This document shows positions 54,446 through 62,680 of a DNA stretch of 64,000 nt, piece after piece; positions within the stretch are counted from its first letter, which is position 1, and the number at the start of each line of letters is the position of its first letter. The position numbers were made by a program, and so were the translations under genes. A model generated the notes under the pieces. It was not told the origin of the DNA. It did not search any database and saw only the letters and a list, made by a program, of their open reading frames with translations. The DNA is from Sutterella sp. AM11-39 (GTDB taxonomy: Bacteria; Pseudomonadota; Gammaproteobacteria; Burkholderiales; Burkholderiaceae_F). Location: contig NZ_QRLV01000004.1 in NCBI RefSeq assembly GCF_003472385.1, forward strand, positions 62,001 through 126,000. The letters are read 5' to 3'.

Positions 54446-55939
54446 ATGAGCGACATCAACAGCTCACCCGCGCTCAAACGCAGCTTCGGCATGCGCGAAG
54501 CCGTCACTATTACAGCCGGTTCCGTCATTGGCGTGGGGCTTTTCACCGTCGGCTCCAATATCGTGGGTTTGATGGGCCCGTCAGTCATTTTTGCCACCAT
54601 CGTGGCACTTCTAATCAGCGTTTATCCTGCGCTTCTTTATGCCGAGATGGGCGCAGCTCTGCCATATGCCGGCGGTACCTACCAGTTCGCTTCCGTCGGA
54701 ATCGGACGCGCAGCCGGTGTTCTTGCCGGTTGGAACTTCATCATCTCGTTGGTTGCAGTCACCGGCGGTGAGGCACTGGCTTTCAGCTATTACTTCAAGA
54801 CGCTCTTTTCCGCTTTCGGCGTGACGCTCCCCTTCTCCGACGTAGCCATTGCCGTCGTAGTAACAGCCGGCTTCATCATCGCCAACGTCTGCGGCGTCAA
54901 AATAGCGGGGCGTTTGCAAAACGGCTTCATGTTCTTCTTCTGGGGCGTTGCGGTGATCTGGTTTCTCACCATGATCCCAAACATCAATCTCCCCTCTTTC
55001 GTTCAGGCTCCATCGTTCCTGCCCAAGGAAGGGCAGATGAGTTTTGCGGCAAGCGTCTGCATGATTTGGTGGTGCTTTGCCGGATTTGAAGCCTGTGTCG
55101 CCATGGGCGAAGAAATTAAATATCCCCGCATCAATATTCCGCGTGCGCTTTTTCTGGCGCCTTTCGTCGTGTTTGCGGTCAACGCGCTCTTTCAGTGGTT
55201 CCTGATCGCCATTACGCCGGCTGAAAGCCTGGCGGCTCTCGCCACCGCTCAGGCCCCCTACGCCGATGCGATGAAGGCTGCCGGGATTCTGGGCCTGCCC
55301 CTGGCGCTGTTGGCTGCGGGCGTTGCCTTCGGCGGCGACTTCTCCACCATGAACGCTGCCATCGCCACTATCCCCCGCTATCTCTTTACAATGGCGCGCG
55401 ACGGTGTAATGCCGAGCGTCTTTGCCAAGACCTGTCGCTTTCAGACTCCGCATGTAGCCATCATCACGCTGGGCGTTCTCACAATGGCATTGATTGCCAC
55501 CGATTCGCTCATCTACATTGCCTCGTTGTCGCTCTTTGCCGACCTGCTCTATTACGTCATCGGCATCCTGGCTGCCTGGGCTCTGCGCCGTCGTCGCCCG
55601 AATCTGCAGCGTCCCTACAAAGCGCCGCTTGTAACCATAGGCGCTCCCGTCTCCGCGCTCATTTACCTGTACATGATGACCCAGCTGGATACGAACGCCT
55701 TCATCACGGGCGTCATTTGGTGCGTGTTGGGACTGGCGATCTACTTTTACTGCAGCCGACACAATGCCAAGGCAGAAAACGCCACTCCGACGCTTGAACA
55801 AACCGGTGCGCTTGATATGCCGCAGGACTCCGTGGAAATTGCCGCAATGGATCGCGAGTACCTTGTCTGGAAGGTGATCGTCGCCGCTGCCTGCATTCTG
55901 GCGCTGCTACTCTACGCTTTGCCGTATCTCTGTGCCTGA
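54446..55939 (+). CDS. APC-family amino acid permease
   Basis: 497-residue membrane carrier with about 12 predicted helices. The N-terminal MREAVTITAGSVIGVGLFTVGSN is the APC signature, with later YPALLYAEMGAALPYAGGTYQFA and FAGFEACVAMGEEIKYPRINIPRAL. Proteins of this type import amino acids or peptides-derived products; the substrate is unknown. CAGGGAGACTTTC precedes the chosen ATG; the frame open from 54290 is not coding. Confidence 0.9.
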   Translation: MSDINSSPALKRSFGMREAVTITAGSVIGVGLFTVGSNIVGLMGPSVIFATIVALLISVYPALLYAEMGAALPYAGGTYQFASVGIGRAAGVLAGWNFIISLVAVTGGEALAFSYYFKTLFSAFGVTLPFSDVAIAVVVTAGFIIANVCGVKIAGRLQNGFMFFFWGVAVIWFLTMIPNINLPSFVQAPSFLPKEGQMSFAASVCMIWWCFAGFEACVAMGEEIKYPRINIPRALFLAPFVVFAVNALFQWFLIAITPAESLAALATAQAPYADAMKAAGILGLPLALLAAGVAFGGDFSTMNAAIATIPRYLFTMARDGVMPSVFAKTCRFQTPHVAIITLGVLTMALIATDSLIYIASLSLFADLLYYVIGILAAWALRRRRPNLQRPYKAPLVTIGAPVSALIYLYMMTQLDTNAFITGVIWCVLGLAIYFYCSRHNAKAENATPTLEQTGALDMPQDSVEIAAMDREYLVWKVIVAAACILALLLYALPYLCA

Positions 55940-56098
55940 TCAGACTTTTGCAGGAAGTCGAAAGCCCGCGTTTGTCGGCTTTCGTGCGTTATGCTGTACA
56001 GCAAACGATTTCCAAAACAATTCAGCCGCCCGAATCAACCCCCGGACGGCTGAACTTTTTCCTTTGATTTCAGGTGATTATGCTGAAAAATCCCGCAA

Positions 56099-56581
56099 TC
56101 AGGGAATCAGCGGCTCCATGTTGGAACCGGCTTGGACGAGCGCGTCGATTCGTTCCTGACTGATATCGCCGTAATCAATGGCGGCAACACCCGCGAGCGC
56201 CTTGATATATTCGTCGTAAGCGGCCAAAAGCTTGGCGTTTTCAGGTTGGATCGTCTGACGAATTTCGGGAGCCTTTTGCAGGTACTTGTTGAGCTCGGCG
56301 TGAAGTTTTCTGATGTCATCAAGGCTCGCCTTCATGATCTCGTCGCCGCGGGGGCCTTCCTTGTAGAGTTCTCCAATGCTAAAGAGATTCTGGAAGGCCA
56401 CAGCCAGACGAGCGCTCAAGAGATTGATCGAACTTCTGTACTGCTTCAGTTTGCCGTAGGGGTCGTTGGGATCGATATGATACGTGCCGACAAGCTTGTC
56501 TGCTTTTTGCGAGGAGGCACAACCGGCCAAAACAGCCGCACCCAAAGAAGACACCAACAACAAAAGACGACGACGATTCAT
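56099..56581 (-). CDS. Small exported lipoprotein, unknown function
   Basis: 160 residues from the ATG at 56581. An Arg-rich start and hydrophobic segment end in the lipobox LAGC, followed by a helical domain rich in Leu, Ala and Lys (about 45-160). It has no recognised family. It lies downstream of moaA, on the same strand but 127 bp away, so it may be separately transcribed. A GTG at 56587 is an alternative start. Confidence 0.75.
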   Translation of the reverse strand: MNRRRLLLLVSSLGAAVLAGCASSQKADKLVGTYHIDPNDPYGKLKQYRSSINLLSARLAVAFQNLFSIGELYKEGPRGDEIMKASLDDIRKLHAELNKYLQKAPEIRQTIQPENAKLLAAYDEYIKALAGVAAIDYGDISQERIDALVQAGSNMEPLIP

Positions 56582-56708
56582 AAACACCCTTTCACAACAA
56601 ACATTGCGTCGGCACTAAATCTCGTCCGGACGCTTCGCAGATGATAGCAACACCAAAGCTCGGTGGATTCGGATAAAACGTTGATTGCTACGTTTCCCGC
56701 AGACTCTT

Positions 56709-57827
56709 TCAGCCTCCGATGAACTGCATCTCTATTCTGCTGCGGCTGCGTTTTTGCGTTTCCGACAGACGAATTTCTGAGTAGTGGTCGTCTCTCGCAC
56801 TCCAAATACGCGCAATCGCGTCGGCAATTTCATCATCCGTCGCGCCGCCGCGTAGCAGCGTCCTGAGGTCGTAACCACGATCGGCAAAGAGGCACAGCAC
56901 GAGGCTGCCTTCGATCGAAAGGCGCACGCGGGAGCAGTCCCTGCAGAAAGCCTGCGTCACAGAACTGATAAAACCGATCTCTCCTGCCCCGTCTTTGTAG
57001 CGCCATCGGGTTGCCGTCTCCCCCGTGTAATTGGGGTCGATCGGTTCAATCGGCCAGACGGCATTGATGCGTTCGACCAATTCGGCCGACGGCACGACAT
57101 CATCCATGCGCCAGCCGTTGGCTGTGCCCGCATCCATGTATTCGATGAAGCGCACGATCACGCCCGTGTGGCGGAAGCGCTCCAGAATCGGAATGATTTC
57201 GCCTTCGTTCATGCCGCGTTTGACGACAGTGTTGATCTTTACAGGAATGCCGAGCGCCTGCGCCGCTTCGATGGATTCGATCACCTTGGCGGCCGGGAAG
57301 CCCACGTCGTTAATCGACTGGAAAAGATCTTCATTCAAGGCGTCCAAAGACACCGTGACGCGATCGAGCCCTGCAGCCTTCAGGTCGGCCGCCATGCGCT
57401 TTAAGAGCGTACCGTTGGTCGTCATCGCAATATCCGGGCTCTTGCCGCTCGTGGTGCGCATCGATTTCAGATCGGCGATCAGATTGCAAACATGCTTGCG
57501 AAGCAGCGGTTCACCGCCGGTGAGACGAATCTTTTGTACACCAAAGCGCAGGAAAATGCCGACCAGACGCTTAATTTCCTCAAACGAAAGCAACTCCGTG
57601 TGCGCGAGGAACTGATGCTTGGAGTCGAACTTCTCCTTGGGCATGCAGTAGCGGCAACGGAAATTGCAGTGATCGGTAAGCGAAATGCGCAGGTCTCGCA
57701 AGGGGCGACCGCGCTCGTCAATCAAATGACCGTTTTCAAACCGAATGCGCCCCGTGATCGGCACAGGAAGGCGCATGGGGGAACTTGCCTGTGACTCGTC
57801 GGCAATCGGAATTGTTTTGGAACTCAT
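56709..57827 (-). CDS. moaA: GTP 3',8-cyclase MoaA
   Basis: 372-residue radical SAM enzyme for the first step of molybdenum cofactor synthesis. The SAM cluster motif is CNFRCRYC (Cys54, 58, 61), and the C-terminal cluster lies in CRDCSRVRLSIEGSLVLC. Other motifs are RLTGGEPLLRK and AMTTNGTLL. It overlaps lpxB by 4 bp, so it is likely cotranscribed at the end of the lpx operon. Confidence 0.95.
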   Translation of the reverse strand: MSSKTIPIADESQASSPMRLPVPITGRIRFENGHLIDERGRPLRDLRISLTDHCNFRCRYCMPKEKFDSKHQFLAHTELLSFEEIKRLVGIFLRFGVQKIRLTGGEPLLRKHVCNLIADLKSMRTTSGKSPDIAMTTNGTLLKRMAADLKAAGLDRVTVSLDALNEDLFQSINDVGFPAAKVIESIEAAQALGIPVKINTVVKRGMNEGEIIPILERFRHTGVIVRFIEYMDAGTANGWRMDDVVPSAELVERINAVWPIEPIDPNYTGETATRWRYKDGAGEIGFISSVTQAFCRDCSRVRLSIEGSLVLCLFADRGYDLRTLLRGGATDDEIADAIARIWSARDDHYSEIRLSETQKRSRSRIEMQFIGG

Positions 57828-59026
57828 CGGCGGGCTGCTCCTGCAGTCTGCATGATGGCTTCAGCTGCCAAATCCGCAGTGGGACGCAAAAGCGACTCGT
57901 GCATACCCGTGAAAATATCCTCAAGCGTCTTGCGGCGGCTGTCCTTGAGCTGATCAATGAGGCTGCATGCCATCGCGTCGGCCGTGCAGTAGTAGTGAAG
58001 AAATTCCGGCACGATGGCGCGGCCTGCCAGGATGTTCGGAAGACTCACGTACGGAATCAGCCCCTTATCCTTCATGATCAATGCGGACAATGCGGGCATA
58101 GCGTAACCCACCACCATCGGCTTCTTATAAAGCGCCGCTTCCAGAGCAGCCGTGCCGGAAGCCACAAGCACGGCGTCAGCCGATTCCAATACGGCATGCG
58201 ACTGACCGGTCACCACTGTCAGACGTTCGCTCAGTCGGCGGTTGCGCGTAGCAACCGATGCAATCCATTCTCGCGCCTGGGCGTCAATGGCGGGCACTAC
58301 GAAATGCCCCGCCCCGATACGTTCGATCACGCGCTCGCAAGCTTCAAAAAACACCGGACCGCAACCGAAGATTTCATCCTTGCGCGAACCAGGGAGAACG
58401 GCAAAGACCGGTTCACCGTTGGTTTCGATCCCGAGCTTGCGGCGTGCGCCTTCGGTGTCCGGCACCATCGGAATCACGCCCGCAAGCGGATGACCGATAT
58501 AAGTCGCCGGCACGTTTTCGCGCTTATAGATTTCCTCTTCAAACGGAAACACCAAAAGCATGTGATCAACCGCTGCACGGATCTTATGAATTCGCTCGGG
58601 ACGCCAGGCCCAGATTGAGGGCGAAACAAAGTGAACCGTACGAATGCCGGCTGCCTTGAGTTTTGCTTCTACGCCGAGATTGAAATCCGGTGCGTCAACG
58701 CCCACGAAAACGCGCGGACGAATATCCGAGACGCGCTTGAGCATGGCGCGGCGCAACATCAGAATACCCGGAAGCTTCTTGAGTACCTCAACGTAACCGC
58801 GCACCGACAGGCGGTTTGCCGGATACCAGCCTTCAAGGCCTGCAGCGAGCATTTTTTCGCCGCCCACGCCGAACTGAGGCGCACCGTCCATGCGCTTGGC
58901 AACTTCAGGGAGCACAAGACTCGCGAGAAAATCTCCGCTGGCTTCGCCGGCAAGCCACGCGGCACCGTCGGCATAGGTCAACGGCTGGGCCTTTTCGGCG
59001 CTGAAATCGGCGTCCTGCTCAGTCAT
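57824..59026 (-). CDS. lpxB: Lipid-A-disaccharide synthase
   Basis: 400-residue glycosyltransferase joining UDP-2,3-diacylglucosamine and lipid X in lipid A synthesis at the inner membrane. Motifs are LAGEASGDFLASLV, FVGVDAPDFNLGVE, VSPSIWAWRPERIHKI, PFEEEIYKR, LPGSRKDEI and SGTAALEAALYKKPMVV. The terminator at 59058-59096 separates it from lpxA, so it may have partly independent expression. Confidence 0.96.
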   Translation of the reverse strand: MTEQDADFSAEKAQPLTYADGAAWLAGEASGDFLASLVLPEVAKRMDGAPQFGVGGEKMLAAGLEGWYPANRLSVRGYVEVLKKLPGILMLRRAMLKRVSDIRPRVFVGVDAPDFNLGVEAKLKAAGIRTVHFVSPSIWAWRPERIHKIRAAVDHMLLVFPFEEEIYKRENVPATYIGHPLAGVIPMVPDTEGARRKLGIETNGEPVFAVLPGSRKDEIFGCGPVFFEACERVIERIGAGHFVVPAIDAQAREWIASVATRNRRLSERLTVVTGQSHAVLESADAVLVASGTAALEAALYKKPMVVGYAMPALSALIMKDKGLIPYVSLPNILAGRAIVPEFLHYYCTADAMACSLIDQLKDSRRKTLEDIFTGMHESLLRPTADLAAEAIMQTAGAARR

Positions 59027-59057
59027 ACAAACCTCGGGGTATCAGTGAACTACAGAA

Positions 59058-59096
59058 GAAAAAGCCCGCAGGAAACGACCTTCCCAACGGGCTTTT
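59058..59096 (-). terminator. Terminator between lpxA and lpxB
   Basis: AAAAAGCCCG and CGGGCTTTT arms (59059-59068, 59088-59096) form a stem with T runs on both sides; on the minus strand it follows lpxA directly. It may reduce read-through to lpxB-moaA. Confidence 0.75.
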
Positions 59097-59112
59097 CGGT
59101 CTTAAATCTGAA

Positions 59113-59907
59113 TTACGGACGAACGATGCCGCGCGTGTTGTTGGCAACGAAGTCGCGCATCGCGGCAAGAATCGGACGAACTTCTTCGGGAGCGTCGGCA
59201 ATCAGCGTATCCATCTGTTCAACGGCCTGCGCCACCGTGAGGCCTTCCATGTAAAGAGCCTTATACAGAGCCTTGATGCGGCCGATCGTATCGCTCGAAT
59301 AGCCGGCGCGGCGCAGCCCCACAAGATTGAGCCCGAAGCTCTTGGCGGGATTGCCCGCGCAGATCACGTACGGCGGCAAATCGTGCGAAAGACCGGAGAC
59401 ACCCCCCGTCATGGAGCGCGTGCCGATGTGAACAAACTGGTGCACACCGGTCTGGCCGCCGATCACGGCAAAGTCGTCGACATGCACGTGTCCTGCCAGG
59501 GCCACGTTGTTGGCGATGATCAGATCGTTGCCGAGAACACAGTCATGCGCCACGTGAACGTTGGCCATCAGCAGATTGCGGCTGCCGACGCGCGTAATGC
59601 TCTGATCCTGAATCGTGCCGGTCGAAATCGTGCAGTTTTCGCGAACAATGTTGTCGTCGCCGATCTCGAGATAGGTTTCTTCGCCCTTGTACTTCTTGTC
59701 CTGCGGTTCGCAACCGACGGCGGCACCTTGGAAGAATCGATTGTTGCGACCGATCGTGGTCAGGCCTTTGACAACCACGTGACTTTCGAGAACGGTACCG
59801 GCGCCGATGCGAACGTGCGGCCCCACCATGCAAAACGGACCGACCTCAACATCATCGTCAAGTTCGGCTCGAATATCGATAATGCTGGAATGATGGATTT
59901 TGGCCAT
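59113..59907 (-). CDS. lpxA: UDP-N-acetylglucosamine acyltransferase
   Basis: 264-residue left-handed beta-helix acyltransferase, the first step of lipid A synthesis. The hexapeptide-type repeats run from about residue 15 to 185 (VEVGPFCMVGPHVRIGAGTVL; GCEPQDKKYKGEET). The catalytic His is in NVHVAHDCVLGND, and DVHVDDFAVIGGQTGVHQFVHIG is conserved. Standard length and order. Confidence 0.97.
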   Translation of the reverse strand: MAKIHHSSIIDIRAELDDDVEVGPFCMVGPHVRIGAGTVLESHVVVKGLTTIGRNNRFFQGAAVGCEPQDKKYKGEETYLEIGDDNIVRENCTISTGTIQDQSITRVGSRNLLMANVHVAHDCVLGNDLIIANNVALAGHVHVDDFAVIGGQTGVHQFVHIGTRSMTGGVSGLSHDLPPYVICAGNPAKSFGLNLVGLRRAGYSSDTIGRIKALYKALYMEGLTVAQAVEQMDTLIADAPEEVRPILAAMRDFVANNTRGIVRP

Positions 59908-60127
59908 GACTATCCTTTCGCAGGGCCTCTTGAGCCCATTACTGGCAGCAATAAAAAAGTGTCTCCTCGTGTTTGGGAGATCGCTCGGGGGATGTTTTCC
60001 CCCGCCGTATGTTATCGGGCCCGTGAAAATTCTTCACGCGCCTGCGCGAATAATAGCGCACACGGGAATTATCCCATGTGCGCCTTCGAAATGAGTCCGA
60101 AAAAAATTCGCGCCGAAACCGATGCAA

Positions 60128-60583
60128 TTACTCAGCCTTACGGCGAGCGCACATCAGTTTGGCCTCGCAGGCCACATGGCCGTCAACAAGTGCGCGGGCC
60201 TCGTACCAACCGATACCGGCACGAGCCTTAACGAACTTGCACTCAAAAATAAGCTGGTCGCCGGGCTGAACAACGCGCTTGAAACGAGCCTCGTCAATGC
60301 CGGCAAAGAAAAACAGAGCCTTTTCCCGGCGCTCTTCTTCCGTCAGACGAGCGATGCCGAGCACGGCACAGGCCTGAGCCATTGCTTCGATGATGAGCAC
60401 TCCGGGCATCACGGGGTATTCGGGAAAATGCCCGGTGAACTGCGGTTCGTTTGCCGTCACGTTCTTGAGAACCTTGCACGTTGTGTGATCATCGCTGATC
60501 TCCAGCACTCGGTCAATCAGAAGAAATGGAAAACGGTGCGGCAAAATCCGCATGATGTCATGAATGGTTTTCGTGTCAGCCAT
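60128..60583 (-). CDS. fabZ: 3-hydroxyacyl-ACP dehydratase
   Basis: 151-residue hot-dog fold enzyme that dehydrates beta-hydroxyacyl-ACP in fatty acid synthesis. [15 protein letters not shown] and [21 protein letters not shown] carry the catalytic His and Glu. Between lpxD and lpxA, as usual. Confidence 0.97.
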   Translation of the reverse strand: MADTKTIHDIMRILPHRFPFLLIDRVLEISDDHTTCKVLKNVTANEPQFTGHFPEYPVMPGVLIIEAMAQACAVLGIARLTEEERREKALFFFAGIDEARFKRVVQPGDQLIFECKFVKARAGIGWYEARALVDGHVACEAKLMCARRKAE

Positions 60584-60724
60584 TGGGGTTATCTCATCTG
60601 CCTTCTTCGGGCAGTCCTGGAAAGTTCAATGTGGTCGAATTATCGACAAGCCGAATCGGAGTCTACGCCCGCAGACGGCGGGCGCAAGACGAAAAAATAT
60701 TAACACCGAGCTTTAAAGAGCGCT

Positions 60725-61798
60725 TCAACCTTTCGGCTGAAGAGCGGCAAGACGCGTTTCAAGTTCCTTGATCTGCTTGCGCATCTTGGGCAAATTCATC
60801 ACGAGCACGGCAGCACGTTCGAATTCACGGTGGCCCATGGCCGGGAAGAAGCCAGACATGGCCTTTTCGCCCTTGTGCCAACTCATGAGAGAGGTAGCCG
60901 GGCCAACGCTTACGCCATCGGGAATTTCGATGTGACCGTTGATGTTGGCCGCACCACCGATGATGCAGTGGCTGCCGATGTGCGTAGAGCCCGCAACGCC
61001 CGTGCAGGCGGCCATCACGGAGCATTCACCCACCTTGCAGTTGTGTCCTAGCTGGATCTGGTTGTCGAGCTTGCTGCCCTTACGAACCAGCGTGTTTTCA
61101 AGCGCGCCGCGGTCAATGGTCGTATTGGCGCCGATTTCGACATCGTCTTCGATTGTCACGCCGCCGATCTGCGGAATCTTGACCCAGTGGCCATCGAGCG
61201 GAGCAAAGCCAAAGCCGTCGGCACCGATCACGCATCCCGAGTGCAGAATGACGCGATTGCCGATGCGGCAGCCGTGATAAACGGTCGCGTTGGCGTAGAT
61301 GATCGTGTTGTCACCCACAACCGTGCCTTCACCGATGTAGGCGCCCGGATAAACGCGCGTGTTTTCACCGATCACAGCGCCTGCGGCCACCGTAGCCCCG
61401 GCTTCGATCACGGCGCTGGACGCAACCTTGGCGGTCGGATCGACATGAGCGCCCTCGCGAATGCCGCCTGCGGGCATCGGACGACGGGTCATGATCTGCA
61501 GCGCGTAGGCAAACCAGGCATAGGGATTTTTGGTGATGACAACGGGACGTCGGGGTCCCTCTTCACCATACATGACCTCGCTGTCGGCCTGAGAAATCAC
61601 CAGAACCCCCGCCTGCGAAGCTTTGGCTTCATCGCGGTACTTGGACTGAGCCAGGAAGGCAACGGTGTCGGCCGCCGCATGATTGAGCGGCGCAAACGTG
61701 CGCACGGTCACATTTTCAGCTCCGCACAGCGGCGTACTCGTCAGTCGTCCTTCGGAGAGCGTTTCAATTTCACGGATCAGTGCATCGATTCGGAACAT
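60725..61798 (-). CDS. lpxD: UDP-3-O-acylglucosamine N-acyltransferase
   Basis: 357-residue beta-helix acyltransferase of lipid A synthesis. An N-terminal domain (MFRIDALIREIETLSEG) leads to hexapeptide repeats; the catalytic His lies in IQLGHNCKVGE and the end has GPATSLMSWHKGEKAMSGFFP. The ATG at 61798 has CAGGAAATGACGCT upstream; a start at 61837 was rejected. Confidence 0.97.
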   Translation of the reverse strand: MFRIDALIREIETLSEGRLTSTPLCGAENVTVRTFAPLNHAAADTVAFLAQSKYRDEAKASQAGVLVISQADSEVMYGEEGPRRPVVITKNPYAWFAYALQIMTRRPMPAGGIREGAHVDPTAKVASSAVIEAGATVAAGAVIGENTRVYPGAYIGEGTVVGDNTIIYANATVYHGCRIGNRVILHSGCVIGADGFGFAPLDGHWVKIPQIGGVTIEDDVEIGANTTIDRGALENTLVRKGSKLDNQIQLGHNCKVGECSVMAACTGVAGSTHIGSHCIIGGAANINGHIEIPDGVSVGPATSLMSWHKGEKAMSGFFPAMGHREFERAAVLVMNLPKMRKQIKELETRLAALQPKG

Positions 61799-61856
61799 AG
61801 CGTCATTTCCTGAGGCGCCGAAATCCTTGCGCGGCAAGGATCGGCAAAATTCATCT

Positions 61857-61894
61857 GCAAAAAACCGCGCTTCGACCGGGAAAAGTCGGCGCGG
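61857..61894 (-). terminator. Terminator between skp and lpxD
   Basis: GCGCGG and CCGCGC arms (61865-61870 with 61889-61894) form a stem followed on the minus strand by a T run (61857-61864). It lies downstream of skp and may partly uncouple it from lpxD. Confidence 0.65.
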
Positions 61895-61986
61895 CTTTCT
61901 CTTCGCCTGCCCGCAGGACGACCGACGGCACTCGAAAAAACGTATTCGTGCAGCTGTCGATCATTCCCGTCAAGCGCAAGTAGAAA

Positions 61987-62496
61987 TTACTTGGCAGGCT
62001 TGTTGAGTTCCTTGATCACCTGTTCGGTGATGTCCACCTTCGGGCTCACCCAGATGGCGTCCTGAATGATCAGGTCGTACTTCTGCTTCTTGGCGATGTC
62101 CTGAATGATGCGGTTGGCACGCTGAAGGATGATTTGGCTTTCTTCGTTGGCACGCTGGTTGCGTTCTTCAACGAGAGCGCGCTGACGGCGAGCGATGTCG
62201 CGTTCGGTTTCAGCAAGCGACTGACGCTGCTTCAAACGTTCGCTGTCGGTCATCACGGGAGCGTCCTTTTCAAACTTCTGAGCACGAGTGCGGAAGTCGC
62301 GAATGTCGCGGTTGAGTTCGTCTTCGCGCTTCTTGAAGTAGGTCTTGAGCTTTTCCTGAGCAGCAACAGCCGGAGCGGATTCGGCAAGAATGCGAGCCGG
62401 AGAAACCAGGCCGATCTTGAAGTCAGCAGCGACAGCAGAGGCCGAACCGCACATCACAGCAGCAACGGCAGCAGCCGTCAGAATCTTCTTAAACAT
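61987..62496 (-). CDS. skp: Periplasmic chaperone OmpH/Skp
   Basis: 169 residues with a Sec signal (MFKKILTAAAVAAVMCGSASAVAA). The rest is charged, helical coiled-coil (KLKTYFKKREDELNRDIRDFRTR; RQSLAETERDIARRQRALVEERNQR), as in Skp, which holds unfolded outer-membrane proteins. Its place right after bamA fits. Confidence 0.94.
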   Translation of the reverse strand: MFKKILTAAAVAAVMCGSASAVAADFKIGLVSPARILAESAPAVAAQEKLKTYFKKREDELNRDIRDFRTRAQKFEKDAPVMTDSERLKQRQSLAETERDIARRQRALVEERNQRANEESQIILQRANRIIQDIAKKQKYDLIIQDAIWVSPKVDITEQVIKELNKPAK

Positions 62497-62680
62497 CTGT
62501 TAGCTTCCTTTCGAGTCTGAAAGTCTTTTCGGAAAACGTCCTGCTCGCATCTTAGGAGCTTTTACGTCGTTTTGCCGATGAAAAGAGTTACACGGCGTAT
62601 CCGCCGAATTCCGGAGTCGACCGAATGCCGGTCAAACCATGCATTCGGCCAAACGATTTTTTAATTTTATACCTCGGCGC

